Part shown: positions 12,974-25,275 of the stretch, in pieces
Layout of the letters: every line of letters begins with the position of its first letter
How positions within the stretch are numbered: position 1 is the stretch's first letter
NCBI GenBank assembly: GCA_036345935.2
Contig: JADWOT020000007.1
Location: 10,067,990-10,131,989, forward strand
From: Taenia hydatigena
Taxonomy: Eukaryota; Platyhelminthes; Cestoda; Cyclophyllidea; Taeniidae
Reading direction: 5' to 3'
DNA: 64,000 bases
Notes under the pieces: model-generated
What the model was told of the DNA's origin: nothing
Seen by the model: the letters and a program-made list of their open reading frames with translations, nothing else
The model's database searches: none
Translations under genes and position numbers: made by a program

Positions 12974-13146
12974 CTCGAGTTGCCCGGAAGTCTTATGGCG
13001 GAACCTATGGCGCTAATGAATTAAAGGAGTGGGGAGTTATTAGCATGGCCTGTGGGCTGTGCTGCAGGTTGAAAAGATTCTCAAACCACTACGCGCTAGC
13101 TTATTGGCATAAACAAATAGATCGTCAAGTGCTGAAAATATTTTGA
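12974..13146 (+). CDS. Possible terminal exon, unidentified
   Basis: Preceded by a strong acceptor (GCACTTTTTACAG). From there a frame runs to TGA at 13144, with RVARKSYGGTYGANELKEWG near the start and QVLKIF at the end. The YGG string and the ending loosely recall ribosomal protein eL34, but the zinc-binding Cys positions of that family are absent, so I do not claim it. A CAG|GTTGAA donor inside could shorten the exon. Confidence 0.25.
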
Positions 13147-13298
13147 CAGTTATAACTAGTGCAAAGACATCCCGAGCACCTTCTGTATTATCGCAGGAAG
13201 TAGCGACAACAAAACTGTCTTTGTCTAGAGAAAATTAGGTAATTAATTCTCAAGTGTTTCCTTTACAACCACAGCCTAAGAAGTGCCCGCTACTTTGA

Positions 13299-13405
13299 AC
13301 AAGAAATCTTTCGCACACCAACTCGCCTCCGCTCCAAAATATGAAAGACATCCACTATGAAGATATCGACATCATGGCCTTCGCATGCTTCCATACCCAA
13401 AAATG
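13299..13405 (+). CDS. Possible first exon, unidentified
   Basis: ATG at 13341 opens 21 codons, MKDIHYEDIDIM then AFACFHTQK, ending at a clear donor (AAATG|GTGAGT, phase 2). The frame is open upstream to 13299, so the ATG may not be the true start. The nearest plus-strand gene (13774-14073) enters in phase 0, so at least one small exon would be missing if they belong together. Confidence 0.3.
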
Positions 13406-13773
13406 GTGAGTAGATTAATGGACAAGAAAATGCCCTACCAATGCTATTTAAGTAACATAATCCGTGGTCTGAATCTGCGTTAGTTGATTTGGATGATCAA
13501 GTGACAAAGCAAATCCCCATTCCTCCATTAATTGTGCCATTTTTTGCCGATCCAACAAAAACATTGGTTTTAAGCATTGTTTTTACATTTTTTCTACATT
13601 GAGACTCACGATACAAGCAAAACGTTAAATTTATTTCATCTATCATAAAGTTGGACAATTATTTTAGAAATAAGAGGCAGAAATTTCTATAAAACACTGA
13701 AGTATTTCACTGAGAATGGAGACGGATGTAAGGATCCAATAACAAAACTGAACTGAATATAATGTATGCGCAG

Positions 13774-14073
13774 TCTTTGCGGATTGCGTCTCGGGCGGTA
13801 ATCGAGGACGTGGAAGGTAGTGTTCATTGCAAGATTTCACGTGCATGCCTCTTCAAACCATTTTGTGGCCTTGCGTCCATAAATGGATCAGGTGGATTAC
13901 ATTTGTGTTTCGTTGGTGACTTAGTATCGAGTGGCGACCCCGTAAAGAATTCTTCGGCTTTTTTATTCGGAAGTGGAACCTTTGGTATAATGCTTGCCTT
14001 AATCCAACACCATTTGATTGGATGCATTAAAGATCTCATCGACTCGCTCGCAGAATCAATGTTGAAATGGTGA
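13774..14073 (+). CDS. Two exons of an unidentified small protein
   Basis: Exon 13774-13816 follows ATGTATGCGCAG and ends GAAG|GTAGTG; exon 13892-14073 follows AAATGGATCAG and ends at TGA. The first leaves in phase 1 and the second enters in phase 1, so the frame is continuous across a 75-base intron. The second exon encodes 60 residues including GLHLCFVGDLVSSGDPVKN and FGIMLALIQHHLIGCIKDLI, a moderately hydrophobic carboxy end. The unspliced frame is also open from 13762, so the intron is a proposal. A rival minus-strand frame covers 13824-14084. Family not recognised. Confidence 0.35.
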   Translation, partial: SLRIASRAVIEDVEGSVHCKISRACLFKPFCGLASINGSGGLHLCFVGDLVSSGDPVKNSSAFLFGSGTFGIMLALIQHHLIGCIKDLIDSLAESMLKW

Positions 14074-14176
14074 AGAGCGAACACGCCTTATGACATGCTA
14101 ATGGGAAAACCGATCAGAATGGCACTATTCGAAATGTGTCTTATGTGGATGGTCAGGGCGTCAGACCCACAATCTG

Positions 14177-14564
14177 AAGGTCGAGAGCTCAATCTTGCTT
14201 TAAGCACACCTTATATTCCCCATTGTACCAAATTAAAAAATCAGCATCATTATATCGCGATGGACTTGAAATCTATTGGGGACTTCCCGCGAAGATTCAG
14301 ATCCTGCTCGCCACGTCTGCTCTGCCCATTGAAAGATTCTCCAGTTCTGCCACCACCTCTCAACCTCACTTACACACCAGTGCGCGATAGATATACACCG
14401 CATGTTCACCTGACGCAGTTGCAAAGTTATACGGCTGTGAAAAGCCAGTGCAGTGGACCAATAACGGCATGTTCTTCAAAAAAGGCATCACAGTTGCGGA
14501 AGTCAAAAAGGATTTGCTCGCGGTCGCTTACTGGCGCCACAAGCAGGATCCAGACATGCGTTAA
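14177..14564 (+). pseudogene. Decayed ORF, unidentified
   Basis: One frame is open from 14177 to 14564 apart from a TAG at 14388-14390. It reads GLEIYWGLPAKIQILLATS before the stop and KLYGCEKPVQWTNNGMFFKK after it, then GITVAEVKKDLLAVAYW. The downstream half is strikingly protein-like. The stop could be skipped by splicing (GCGATAG fits a weak acceptor) or mark a pseudogene. A longer uninterrupted frame (14095-14571) overlaps it but has less natural composition. Family unknown. Confidence 0.35.
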
Positions 14565-15329
14565 CAACTGACATTGTGACGCTCATATGATTGGTTTGTG
14601 ATCGAATGCACCTCTTCCATTTTACCTGGCAAATGATGCTGGTACACCTCGAGGGCTTGAATGTGGCAAGCACGCTAGAGTCTCTTATCACATGCCATTG
14701 GCGAGAGTTTGCTTTATCAGTGTCGTCCCTCTAAGCGCTAAAAACGTGGCGGTAGCAGCGGCATCCAAATTCACCCTCCTACATACTCAACTATCCGCCT
14801 ACTTAACAAGCTCTTCCTGAGGGTAGAGGTTACAACTCTCCAGGTAAAGTGTTTCATGCAACAGTTCTGGTGCTAGGAAGCATTAAGACGCAGGCGCTTT
14901 TATGGAAAACCGCGCATCCTATTTAATAACAATTTGTAGCCATTTGTTATTTTATCTACCACGGCTAGATATCGCTGATACTACTTATAACACCAACACT
15001 AATCTACCAATGATGTGAACAGGCATTTGAGTCTTTTTCAAATGAGAGGATCAAATCACCTCTGAAGGAAAACGAAGTGTCAATGGTGGGGAAGGAATTG
15101 CATCCAGCACGAGAATGCGCACTAACTCGACCGTACGTCCGCGAAAGCTCCAACACATGCTCTTTCGCTTCAAATCCAACGCAGATGCGCTGCAAAACAG
15201 AAGTCTTCGATCAGCCAAAATTTTGCGTAGTTACAAATGCACGCATCGGCTTTTAGCAGTTTCACACTAAATTTTGTTGCATAGCTTATTTGCGATCTTA
15301 TTTTAGTACTCGTTTATCGGTTGCGAATC

Positions 15330-16930
15330 CCTCTGTTGCAAGCACTCATCACCGCATTTGACGGCCAAGTTGATTCGTAGAAGCTAGCTGTTTTGCTTGT
15401 GATTTAAGCTGTGCAGTGAATTTACTCGTCCTTATGTATGACATTGGCTGTTAAACACTTTCATGCATTCGTGATGCATGCGCATCCTCATTACTATGAA
15501 TCGTCATGAATTGGGAGGAACATTAGCAAACTTAGAATAATGCGAGAAGCATCGCATTTCATCATTTCTTCGCGAATGTTTTAAATCGCCTCATTTACAG
15601 ATTGTACAATCGCATTTTGGGCCCACACATTTGTATGGCGTTGTTCAACGAGATTTGCATAGGGGGCACTGTGATGGGGAGTGCGCAGTGTGCAGAGTAG
15701 TTTGTGAGATATTTTGTACTCACAGGCGTAAAATGGCAGCATTTGGAGATTTTCAAATGCCTTGTAAATAAACGTATTTTGGGCGTTTAATGTGGTTAAC
15801 AGGTAGTCGGCGTTATCACCACAGTTTGCTTTGCATCAGTGCATTTAGCGCATGTGAAGTAATACATTTTCGTTATGATGCAAAGACAGTGCCACTAACA
15901 AACACGCTCGATTAAGAGTAGTTACTTGGAATGCATGCAGCAGTATGCAACGTAGCGATTTTGGCTAAAATGTTGTAGAATAATAGTTAATGTAGGAATT
16001 AGGCATTCTGAAGGACTTCTAAAGAAGGTCAATTTTAACACAAATTGCACAAGAAAGCGACCGCTTATTTCATCTCTGCACTTCCAATCTCATATTTGCA
16101 AACTGAATAAGCATACTGTGCAAGATAATGGATACAGATTTCTCGGTCGCATAGAAAAAAGATGCTACAATGTGTACTCCATAATTCCTGCCATCTTGAT
16201 CATCTGCGCTGAGATAATTATGAGTAATTTGCAGTGCGAGCCATTGCAAAGGATGATCAACATTAAAATGGACTGCGTTTGCTGGTTATTTGTTCTCCTT
16301 CTAATGCAAACATTTGTCGGTTCGTTTGTGCAAAACTGGGTAGGCTCAAAAGCTGTTGTAGTAGCCGCTTTTAAAGCCAGGTGTCGCTAGAGTAAACACA
16401 TCGAGTATTGCTCCACCCACTCTTCGATCGCTGCCGGTTCTTACTTGCAGAGCACACCTTTGCTACTTGACTCTTTGGGACACAACTTACGACTTCCAAG
16501 TTTTCTCCCGCGCAGACTGCTTGCGCTTGCTTAATTGGAAGGGTATCGCTCATGTAAGATGCACCTTTATGGATCAGATGTGGTGGTACTGAGTGAATTT
16601 GGTCTCATAGACCTTTATTTTGAACGCGAAATTGAAGAAAACTTTATAAAGCAGCATCAAAGTATTAGCCGGTGCTAACACTGACATCAAAGCGACGCAT
16701 CCTTATTTTGGCACTGATTAGGCACGTAATGCTTTGGTTTTTCAAAGCTTTTAATTGATGGATATAACTGGTCATATTTTATTACCGGCATCGCATAATC
16801 CTGAGACCCACTTCAAGGTGGAGTGTATGAATGTGGGTATGAGTGTGGAGATGAAGCGGTTTAGCAATGTGCTTTCGCAATGGATGAAATGGGTGCCATT
16901 TTTAAAGAGCACTAATTTTGCTTACTAATG
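15330..16930 (+). repeat. Repeat family A, copy 1
   Basis: Matches 17925-19240 and 51815-52890 in the same orientation. Landmarks: TTTGACGGCCAAGTTGATTC near 15358, CACTTTCATGCATTCGTG near 15458, GGCGTTGTTCAACGAGATT near 15638, a CAACTTACGACTTC string near 16482, and ATGAATGTGGGTATGAGTG near 16826. Open frames inside differ between copies, so I see no conserved protein. Confidence 0.75.
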
Positions 16931-17192
16931 CTTAAGCAGCTTGTTAATTATAGTCTGCTTACAATGCTTCATCACGTTTAACAACCGTTAGCTAGATGCG
17001 GGTTTCAGTCGACCATAATTATGTAACCGCTTCTCAACCTAGATTACTTGAACCCATTACAGTGTCGACATCTCGCCTTTTAATATTGTAACTGTGTTAC
17101 ATATGCAATGAAGCTAAGTAAACACACCTAAAATGCAGACTGATAATTAAAAAGAATTAACGCTTCCCACCGACCCAGCAAAATTCTAATTA

Positions 17193-17598
17193 ATTCCCGC
17201 GACGACAGCACCAACGACTAATACTTCAGTTACCTCTGCAGCAAGTACTACCTTGGCTCCAAACACAACACTGCAGACACAAAACCATACGTACCAACTA
17301 CTGCAGCGCCTAATAAAACAGCTACACCATCGATTGTTGCCAAATTAGAAGCGACGGAACCAACAACTAATGCTTTTGTCTACTCCACGGCATTGCTACC
17401 TCTGCCCCATTTTACAACGCTAACCACTGCGGCGTCTAATAAAACAGAGTTCATCGCCACTATCCTAGCTCAGCTACGTCATCTGCTGCTTATTCTTCGC
17501 ATACTGATAGTTCTATTACAACCCCCCGTTTAATGGTTGTCGTGCAAACATTTGTAGCTTCTCTTTTCCCCTTCCTCTTTATTCGCATGTATCGGTGA
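17193..17598 (+). pseudogene. Mucin-like, probably GPI-anchored surface protein (frameshifted)
   Basis: Three frames read in succession give a threonine/serine/alanine-rich polypeptide. The first (17196-17290) has PATTAPTTNTSVTSAASTTL; the second (from about 17288) has VPTTAAPNKTATPS and later TTLTTAASNKT, a degenerate internal repeat with N-glycosylation sequons; the third (from about 17448) has SSATSSAAYSSHTDSSITT followed by a hydrophobic tail (VVVQTFVASLFPFLF) and TGA at 17596. A Thr/Ser-rich stalk ending in a hydrophobic carboxy terminus is the layout of GPI-anchored mucins. Two frameshifts are needed. No signal-peptide exon was found. It sits between two copies of repeat family A. Confidence 0.5.
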
Positions 17599-17631
17599 AT
17601 TTTATTAATGTTAATTGCTCTACCACTCTAC

Positions 17632-17779
17632 CTGCCCTTTTTTGTCTTTCTTCGCCAAATCCTTGGTCCCCCTATTATATTGTGAATAAACGCTGCCTGC
17701 ATCAGTAATTCATTGCTGCTTTTCAGTGTTCGGTTTATCGAGCACAATGCTGCCCTATGAAGCCAATCCGTTTTCGATT
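17632..17779 (-). CDS. Possible internal exon, unidentified
   Basis: Minus-strand exon entered after AAAAGTACAG and closed at GGCAG|GTAGAG; it enters in phase 1 and leaves in phase 2. The 48 codons include LKSSNELLMQAAFIHNIIGG followed by a basic end, WRRKTKKG. Composition is protein-like; no motif recognised and no partner exon found. Confidence 0.3.
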
Positions 17780-17924
17780 CTGTACTTTTGCAGGATATGC
17801 TATAAAACAAAATGATGTCTCAACGATAATTGTCATTATATTTTATCCTGCAAATTTTTTACGCCATGAAGTAAGGTCGGTCTCCACATTTTCCATTTCT
17901 GCGCTTTATTACGGTTCCTAAGGT

Positions 17925-19240
17925 GTGGCGTCGGCTGATGAGCACTTTCGTGCATTCGTGGTGTATGCCCACCTTCACTACTATGAGTCGGCACAAATTC
18001 GGAAGGACAGTAGTGGTCTTGTTGGAATGCAGTAAGCATTGTGTTTCATCACTTCTTCGCAAATGTGTCAAGCCTCCTCATTTATAAATTGTGAAACCAC
18101 ATTTCATGTCCACCCATTTATATGGGGTTTTTCAACGAGATTCGCCTGCTTCGCTACCATAGGGAGGAAAACCATCAAAATCTAGGGCACTATGATCGAA
18201 AGCGCACAGTGCACGGATTGGTTAGTGAGGTGTTTTGCGCCCAAAGACCTCGAATGGCTGCGTGTAAGGATTTTTCAGATTCATTTTAAATGGACGTGTT
18301 TTGGGTATTTAATGAGTTTAACAAGTAATCGGTGGTACCCCCTGCAGTTTACTTTGGTTCATTGCATTTTGCGCATGCAAAATAATATAATTCTTTATTA
18401 TAGGAAGATAATGCTACTGAGAAACACGCCTGATTAAAAGTAGTTACTTGGAAGACATGCAGCAGTATGGCACGTTTTGATTTTACCAAGTATAATTGAC
18501 CTTTCAAGAAAAGTGTGATAAAATGTTGCAGAGTAATAGTTGATGCAGAAATTTGGCATTTCGAAGCAATTTATAATAGAGCCAATTCATACACGAATCG
18601 TGCAGAACACGGCGATCACTTAATTTATCTCCACATTTCCAACCTCATATTTATGAATCAAGCAAGCGTTATGCTCAACCATAACAGAAGCAAATTTGTC
18701 ATCGCATGGGGAGGAAAGATGTTACAGTGCGCATTCCATGATTTCTACCATCCTAATCAGCTGCGCGCAGATATTTTCGAGTAATTTGCAGTGTGTGCCA
18801 TTGGAAGGGCCGATTGTCATGGGATTAGACTGTTTTGCGAATTTTCTCCTTCTCTTTCAAATAACTGTTTGTCAATTAGCTTCTGCAAGAGTAGGTGAGC
18901 ACAAAAGCTGTTATGGTAACTGCTTTTGAAGCAAAGTGATGCTAGAGTAAGTACATCTGCGAGTATTGCTCCATCAACCCTTCGTTTTCTGATTGATCTT
19001 ACTTGCAAATCGCCTCTTTGCCACTTATTTCTTTTCGGGTACAACTTAAGATTTCTTAATTCCCTCTCATGCAGACTGTTTGCACTTACTTGACTGAAAG
19101 AATCTTACTCAATTAGAAGGCACTTTATAAGATCAGATGTGGTAGTCCTGAAATTAAAGTGCGAAATTAAAAAAACGCATGCAAAACAGCATCAAAGTTT
19201 AACCGATGCTCACGGCAACATCAAAGGACCAGACGGAGAC
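17925..19240 (+). repeat. Repeat family A, copy 2
   Basis: Aligns to copy 1 from the GAGCACTTTCGTGCATTCGT string (17940) onward, including TTTTTCAACGAGATTCG near 18128 and CAACTTAAGATTTC near 19040. The right end differs from copies 1 and 3. Confidence 0.7.
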
Positions 19241-19504
19241 TAAAAGAGCCATTCTAATGTATCTAGAGAGAGTGCGGACTTTCGTTCGCTATGGGTGGAC
19301 ATCAGCGCCTCGTATTGATGAACTGAATCCGTTTTGCAGCAATGGTTCCGACTCCTGCTAACAGGGACGGAAAGAATACATCAGACCACATATGTGCTCT
19401 CTATGTGGCCGCTAATAAAAACTCTTACATCACTGCTATATTTTAAATAACCCTTTAAAAACCATTTTGCTACTGTAGTAATAACTGGAAGAGGGATATG
19501 AGGA

Positions 19505-19640
19505 GACACATGAAAGGTAATCTGAAGTAATGAGGAGACTCGTCGCACTCATGGCCAGCACAAGGCAAGTAGACGACAGGGTCAATATCGGTTGCTTTGT
19601 TGCTTTGTTGGGGTGGAGAGTGTTGGCTAGGTGCTGCGTT
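19505..19640 (+). pseudogene. Duplicated exon piece of the 22-kb serine-rich gene
   Basis: About 110 bases match, in inverted orientation, the amino-terminal half of the exon at 22429-22739. Both encode SNEETRR, then QHKA, then QGQYRLLCC; here the frame then stops (TAG near 19643). Neighbouring splice sites are not conserved, so this looks like a stray duplicated fragment. Confidence 0.5.
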
Positions 19641-19649
19641 GTTTGCTTT

Positions 19650-21370
19650 TGGGGGCAAAGGCAAACTTCGTGCTAAGCTTGCGTTTTATTAAGAGGGCTT
19701 GGATTGTAGATTAAATTTTGATTACTTTAAGAAAAGACATATATTTGTCAAACCTTTGGTACATTTCCATTATTTATATCAGTTAGAAAGTTGATTGAAT
19801 GTTATCTCTTGCTACCTAATTGTCATAGTGATTATATTTAGTGATGTAAAATGATAATGTCTAAATGTAAGCTATAACGCATCGCCTACGATTCTCTCCA
19901 CTTTTAGTCCATCTGGGGAGGAGTAGATCATGTATCATCCAAACAAAAGAAACTACGAAAACAAGATGCGCTGATTTGGAGGTGTAAAATGTTTTGACAT
20001 GGTGGCATTGCGTGACAATGGAGCAAAGCTTTTGAAACTGGAGCGCTTCGAGTCATTTTTGCCACAATGACTCAATTCACCGCAAAGAGTAATATTGGCT
20101 CCTCCGTTTCATCAGGCCAAAAAAATCTTCCGGTCAGAGCAAATTATTGATGGGATCTTTCAGAGGAGTGAATTTGGAAAGCCGGACATTTTTAAACCAA
20201 TTCGTTATCTAAACGCAAAGCAATAGATTAACTTTACCACGGTGAACCCAGAAATGCTTTAATAATAGCGAATACTAATTGCATAAATTTCAGTATTAAG
20301 TCTGCAATGCAGTTTAGAAAGACGACAATAGAACAAAGCCCACGTTGCATACATCCTTAAGTCCTGCGCGTTTCCAAAAAAGCCTTAGAGGTGCTTTGAC
20401 AATGTACCCATTGGCTTTCCTTTAAAGAGTAGCGGATTGCAAAAACTTAAAAAAATGACTTGATTGAAATGAATCCCTTTTGTGTTAGATTAAATTTTGC
20501 GCTGCTATCACAGTATTTTATGTTCCCCTGGTGGGAGGAGCCGTCACGTTGGCCCATTCTCTTGACATCAATTTTAAATTAAACTTTCGACTTTTGGACA
20601 AATAATTAATGCTAGCTGAAAATCACAGGCAACAGGCCATTACAGTACTACAGCGTCTCTCTAAATAAACTTACATAATTTTGCTCGTGAACTAAGTCTT
20701 AGCAGAATTATTTCGTCGTCTATATAAACCTGCTTGATTGATTGCATGTGTTCACAGTTTCCGACCGCTAATTGTTGCAAAAACTGTCTTTGATTTTATC
20801 AAGCACTCAATGCTTGTATCTTAATACTTTCTAGGATATTGATCACCTAAATGATCAAGGTATGTGCTAGTCATATAACTTCAAATCCTGTAACCAGAAA
20901 CTGCTGCGATGGCTACAGATTCGTTTTGATTATTCACACGTCTCCACGAGGTTACTAAAGCTAAAAAAAGCTTAGGCATCAACCGATGTCAGCTTTCGGC
21001 CTCTGCTTTTGCTTATCAGTTAGTGTTCATAAGTTGGCAGGTAGTTCTAGCTTAGCCATATAAGCATATTCCTTCATCACCACTGGCGCTGTCCCTTAAT
21101 ACTAGAGAGCCATATCTAGCCAAAACGCTGCCAGCGTACAGGACTGTGAAGGGCCTTCTGACCAGACTAATAAAGTCTAATCCACAAAGTACAACAAAAA
21201 GGCAAATTATTTCTACGCGCTATAGTTATAAAAAGAGCAAAACTTTTTAAACACAAAATATCTATCGCAATTTTCCAGTTTGAGTCGCATATTAAAATAA
21301 CCACAATCAAGCGGGCGAGTAACTAAAGAAACTAAGGGAGATCATCGCTTCCACCGGGGATATTAAGCTG
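19650..21370. other. No recognised gene
   Basis: AT-rich sequence without supported exons or shared repeats. It lies downstream of the minus-strand gene ending at 21376 and may include its 3' region. Confidence 0.4.
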
Positions 21371-21375
21371 CTGTT

Positions 21376-22739
21376 TCACTCTTGTAGGAGGGATAAAAGC
21401 TGGTCTGTCAATGGTTGGACCTGAGGATCCATCAGCAGCAAGTCCAGGCGCTGCGATCTATCCCTGTGTGTAAAAAAGCATAGGTGTGACCAACTACTAA
21501 ACAGTAAATAAGTAGATATGACTGAAAAATCTGTACTTACGGTGGCGCTGAGGGTTCGATTTCATCCCTCCTTAAGCAAGACAGCAACCGTTCAGGAACG
21601 TCAAAGGAAAGCTCCTCGTTTAACTTTTTGATTGTCTTCTGATGTCCTTCATCCATCGACGACTAAAGGAAAGTTACAGCCTGTATTTCTGCAAAGTAAA
21701 AGACCGCGACGACAGAATCAATTGCACTCCCAGAAAACAGAGTGCGCAAAGTGCTAAGTAATAAAGAGCTTAGAGTTTGGGCTGCAGAGGGTGCAACTTA
21801 GTGGACCAAAGAGAGTTTTACTCTAAGCTTGGGACTCTGTTTTATTGATTCCGACCCAGCTAGGGATGTTGGAGTCGATGAATTTGAAGGTGACATTACG
21901 TGCTCTAATGACGGAGCCTCGATAAACGAGCCTTAACCTCCTAGATTCAAAGAAGGCAACATTAAAATGGTGCCAAACTGCGATTGAAGAAACCTCTAAA
22001 ACGAAGTTTTACAGTGAAACTAATATTTATATCAAATCTGCCCTCAAATATTTTACTGACGTCAGATCATCCTATACTATGGCGACAAACCTTCCTTGGG
22101 AGAGGAATCAAGCAATGCAAGCATTAATTCGATAAACTACAGGTCTCTAGTTAAAATGGTTTGCACTTCTGCTTAAAATATTTCATCACCGTAGTCGACC
22201 ATGCGTTCTCCCCAAATGGCAATTTGTTGGGTGAGATAAGGCTCTTCTTTGAGGACACTCTTGAAGACGTAGGCTCCAAAGGACCAAAGCTATTGCATCT
22301 TGCGTTGGCAGTATTAACTGTAATATTCCTCGTGGCTGTGGCAGCCAGAGTGCTGGCCTTCTCAAGACCCGGATGGTGGAAGACAATGTTTTGGACAAGG
22401 CTCTTTCACATTGAGAAGATCATCTTACATACACAGCAACGAAAAGCAGAGGCAGTTTTCACATCGCCTTCACCTAGCTGCGTGCTGACATTGCTGACCG
22501 ACCTAGAGGTGTTGTAGTCAGATGAGACGGTGGCATCTCTTGAGGCCTCCGAGGCATAGCATTGCCATGATGGCGAAGGCTCACTCGAGACATCCACAGT
22601 TGAGCAACAAAGCAATCGATATTGACCCTGCAGTCTATTTGCCTTGTGCTGATCAAGAGCACGACGAGTCTCCTCATTACTTAAGATTATCGATTGCTTT
22701 GTTGCTCGACTCCGGATGTCTAGAGCGGACTCACCTAGA
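21376..22739 (-). CDS. Serine-rich protein of unknown function, five-exon model
   Basis: Minus-strand exons: 22739-22429, 22402-22190, 21917-21822, 21662-21541 and 21463-21376 (TGA). Splice sites are good: ATTATTCAG in, ACG|GTGATG, AGA|GTAAAA, TTTCCTTTAG in, CCACC|GTAAGT, TTACACACAG in. Phases match at exons 2-3, 3-4 and 4-5; the proposed 26-base intron between exons 1 and 2 does not phase cleanly, so that join is uncertain. The protein starts with a charged stretch (SNEETRRALDQHKANRLQG), continues as a low-complexity Ser/Thr region (YNTSRSVSNVSTQLGEG; SPSNSSTPTSLAGSESIKQS) and ends in amphipathic helices (KKLNEELSFDVPERLLSCLR; then LDLLLMDPQVQPLTDQLLSL). First exon and start are missing. I do not recognise the family; a scaffold or cytoskeletal adaptor would fit the composition, but that is a guess. 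Confidence 0.55.
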
Positions 22740-22799
22740 CTGAATAATCCTCAGTTGTTTCTATCAAGTCCGACCAGCGCAAAGGATGGAGGAGTTAAA

Positions 22800-23730
22800 C
22801 AATAATTTGATGACAGCGAAAACGCGACTTAAATAGGCACGACTGACTAATTTGTGGGGGCGATCTTAACTGCCAATTAGAAGCGTATTTACGTGCAATC
22901 ACTACGCACTCAACTAATGGTGTGCCTGCCTCTTGTGCGCGATTTGATTGGTTTAAAGAGCACATCATGCCTTCCTCACCCAGCCTGACTTATAGATTGC
23001 TGTTTCGTGCAGAAAAAAAATACTAATTGGAAGTAGAATTTACTATACCCATACGTGGTGAAAGGTGGCTAGCATTACTAGAGATCAGACAACGCATTTT
23101 TTCGTAGGACGGTGGGTATGTGCATGTGTGGCAATTGATTCTTTTGTGCATTTTAGATGTGAAGCTTAGCTGCTATCGATTTTGTCTTCCTCCAACAGTT
23201 TGGCTGGATTTTCTTTTTCTGGGAACCGTAGAATCGAAATGATGACCACAGTTGTACTAGGATTCTAACTCTTCAGCTAGGAGCTAAAATAATCTCTACC
23301 AAGTTCCATTTCGCTTCTGCATGTGCCAAAGTCATCCTACGCACCCCAAGGCAGAAATAACAGGCCAAAAAGGCCTTTCCTGTCATTTTAAAAGTCATTA
23401 TCCTTTTAATAAAACTCTTGAGTTCCCTAAATCAATGACAAATGCATTCATGCATCAGGTGCCTAATCTTGGATTTTTCTATGTTGAAGGGTGCTTACTT
23501 GGAGTGACTACTGCCCCCTCCCCAGATGACCGTTTGGCCATGCAAGTGATTGTAACTACCAGTTTATCGATAATTGGGTCATCGAACCGCGTCGCATTGT
23601 TTGCATTTGGAAAGATGGGCGAGGAGTGGAGGCGCAACGATCATCGTCGCGATAGGCAGAGGATGAAAGTGAGGAGAGAAAGTGAAGGTTTCAGTTATGA
23701 GGTCACCTTGGCCCGGATGTTTACACTTTG
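22800..23730. other. No recognised gene
   Basis: Presumably upstream or intronic sequence of the 22-kb gene. The 146-codon plus-strand frame at 23321-23761 has no motif and runs into the repeat at 23735, so I do not call it. Confidence 0.3.
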
Positions 23731-23734
23731 GATT

Positions 23735-24640
23735 TATTGTAAGATCTATTTGCGTTGTTGATACCTGAACCTGCATCTTGCAAAGTCTGAGTGAACAACT
23801 TTCAAGCGTGAATTAAGTTATGAATAAAGTTAAAAAGAAAAGGATAAAGATGATTTAGTGGACAAATCCTTGTGGCATAAGTATGTGGCTTAATTTGCTA
23901 AAAACGTTGCTATGCATGTGCGTATGTCTGCTGTATGATCCAGGTACTCTTCGTTGCCATTAGCAAGCAACACTTCGATATTGAAAGAGGTCACAACAAC
24001 GTTGAATCTACACAATGAATATTCAACACGCATGCAAGTCATAAACCATTATCTATGGCGTTTCTGCGGTCATGCCAGCGATTATACTGTTCAAAGAGGA
24101 GGGTCTTTGTTTAAATTACACAATCTAACTGCATAGAGGCGTAAAAATGCTGGTATTTTGTTTTGTTAGGCAGATTTCATAAGTGTTAGTGATGTGCATA
24201 AGCAACACATTTTGTTCTAGTTGATGAAGGTGAAATAACCGCTGTGTTTGATGTGGTTATATATGACATCTTGTTTACCAGACAATAAACCGTTGTCCCC
24301 ACGGTTTTGATGTTGCTCATCTTTTTAAGAACAACGCTGCTAATCTCCCAAACTGCTGCCTTTAGGTTGGTTGTTTTAAGATGAGCAGGCTCAGAAACTG
24401 GTTTTTACATGCATGCCTATCAAGAATGCAATAAACAAAGTTCTTACTCAATATCGTCACTCAATAGTGGTCAAACAACAAAGCAAATCGTGAGAAAGTG
24501 AGAGAAGCGGACCTGATTCGACCTCATGTACCAGGCCAGCAGCAATATAAAGAAAGCTGCCTCAAATACGCAGTCGACGATCTCGTCAACCAATTTATGA
24601 ATGTGCACCTTTGCGGTCGGTGATCGAGGGGAAAACCCAT
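23735..24640 (+). repeat. B part of the B+C element, copy 1
   Basis: Matches 61440-62345 in the same orientation from TAAGATCTATTTGCGTT (23738) to TTTGCGGTCGGTGATCG (24612). Shared landmarks include TTGTGGCATAAGTA near 23870, TTATCTATGGCGTTTCTG near 24051 and GATGTTGCTCATCTTTTTAA near 24310. The C part that follows it at 62.4 kb is absent here. Confidence 0.8.
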
Positions 24641-25275
24641 TTTACCAACCACTCACTAACAAAACTCACTCGTTGAGATCATTTTAGTTATAAAGTTCGC
24701 TCGGCTTTATGCATATTTATGTGACCGCACTTCACTACACGTGCCATCGAGCAAAGATCAATGAACACCTTTTTGTTACTGAGGCCTCACAGCATATCAG
24801 CAGAGTAAGCAAAACTGTTTCCGCTTTTTACACACTTGTTTACATAGCCACTGCAAAGATGTCTAAAAACAGGGTGATAGAATGGTCAACTTTCGGCGGT
24901 GCAAATTCACTCCGAATAAAGAGCTAGGCTTTGCTATTATTTACTAATGCGATCAGTGAAGCAGCTACTTTAGAAGAACGATAGGCAAAAGTTGCCTTTT
25001 TTGCTTTGTTACCTGAGGTGATCATAGACAAAAAGAGACAGCATTGGCAGAAACACGACAAAATGAGAGGAGGAAGAAGAATAAGAGGACGTCTACCTGA
25101 TGTTGGTGCTTTATTATTTGAAGTTGCGAACGATGTAAGATGCCTGAATTCAAAACTGCTTTAAAGCACTTCAACTTCTTCTAATTTACATATTATTCTC
25201 TCTTTGGTCTTCTAGTGTAAACTAGTAGCGTTGGTGTTGTAAACCATGCTTCCACCTTTCCAGGCATGCAGAATT

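Noticed and set aside
12974..13146. Resemblance to ribosomal protein eL34
   Set aside because: Only a YGG string and a similar ending; the conserved cysteines are absent, so the name is not justified.
23321..23761. 146-codon plus-strand ORF
   Set aside because: No motif, runs into repeat B, and the other B copy does not preserve the frame.
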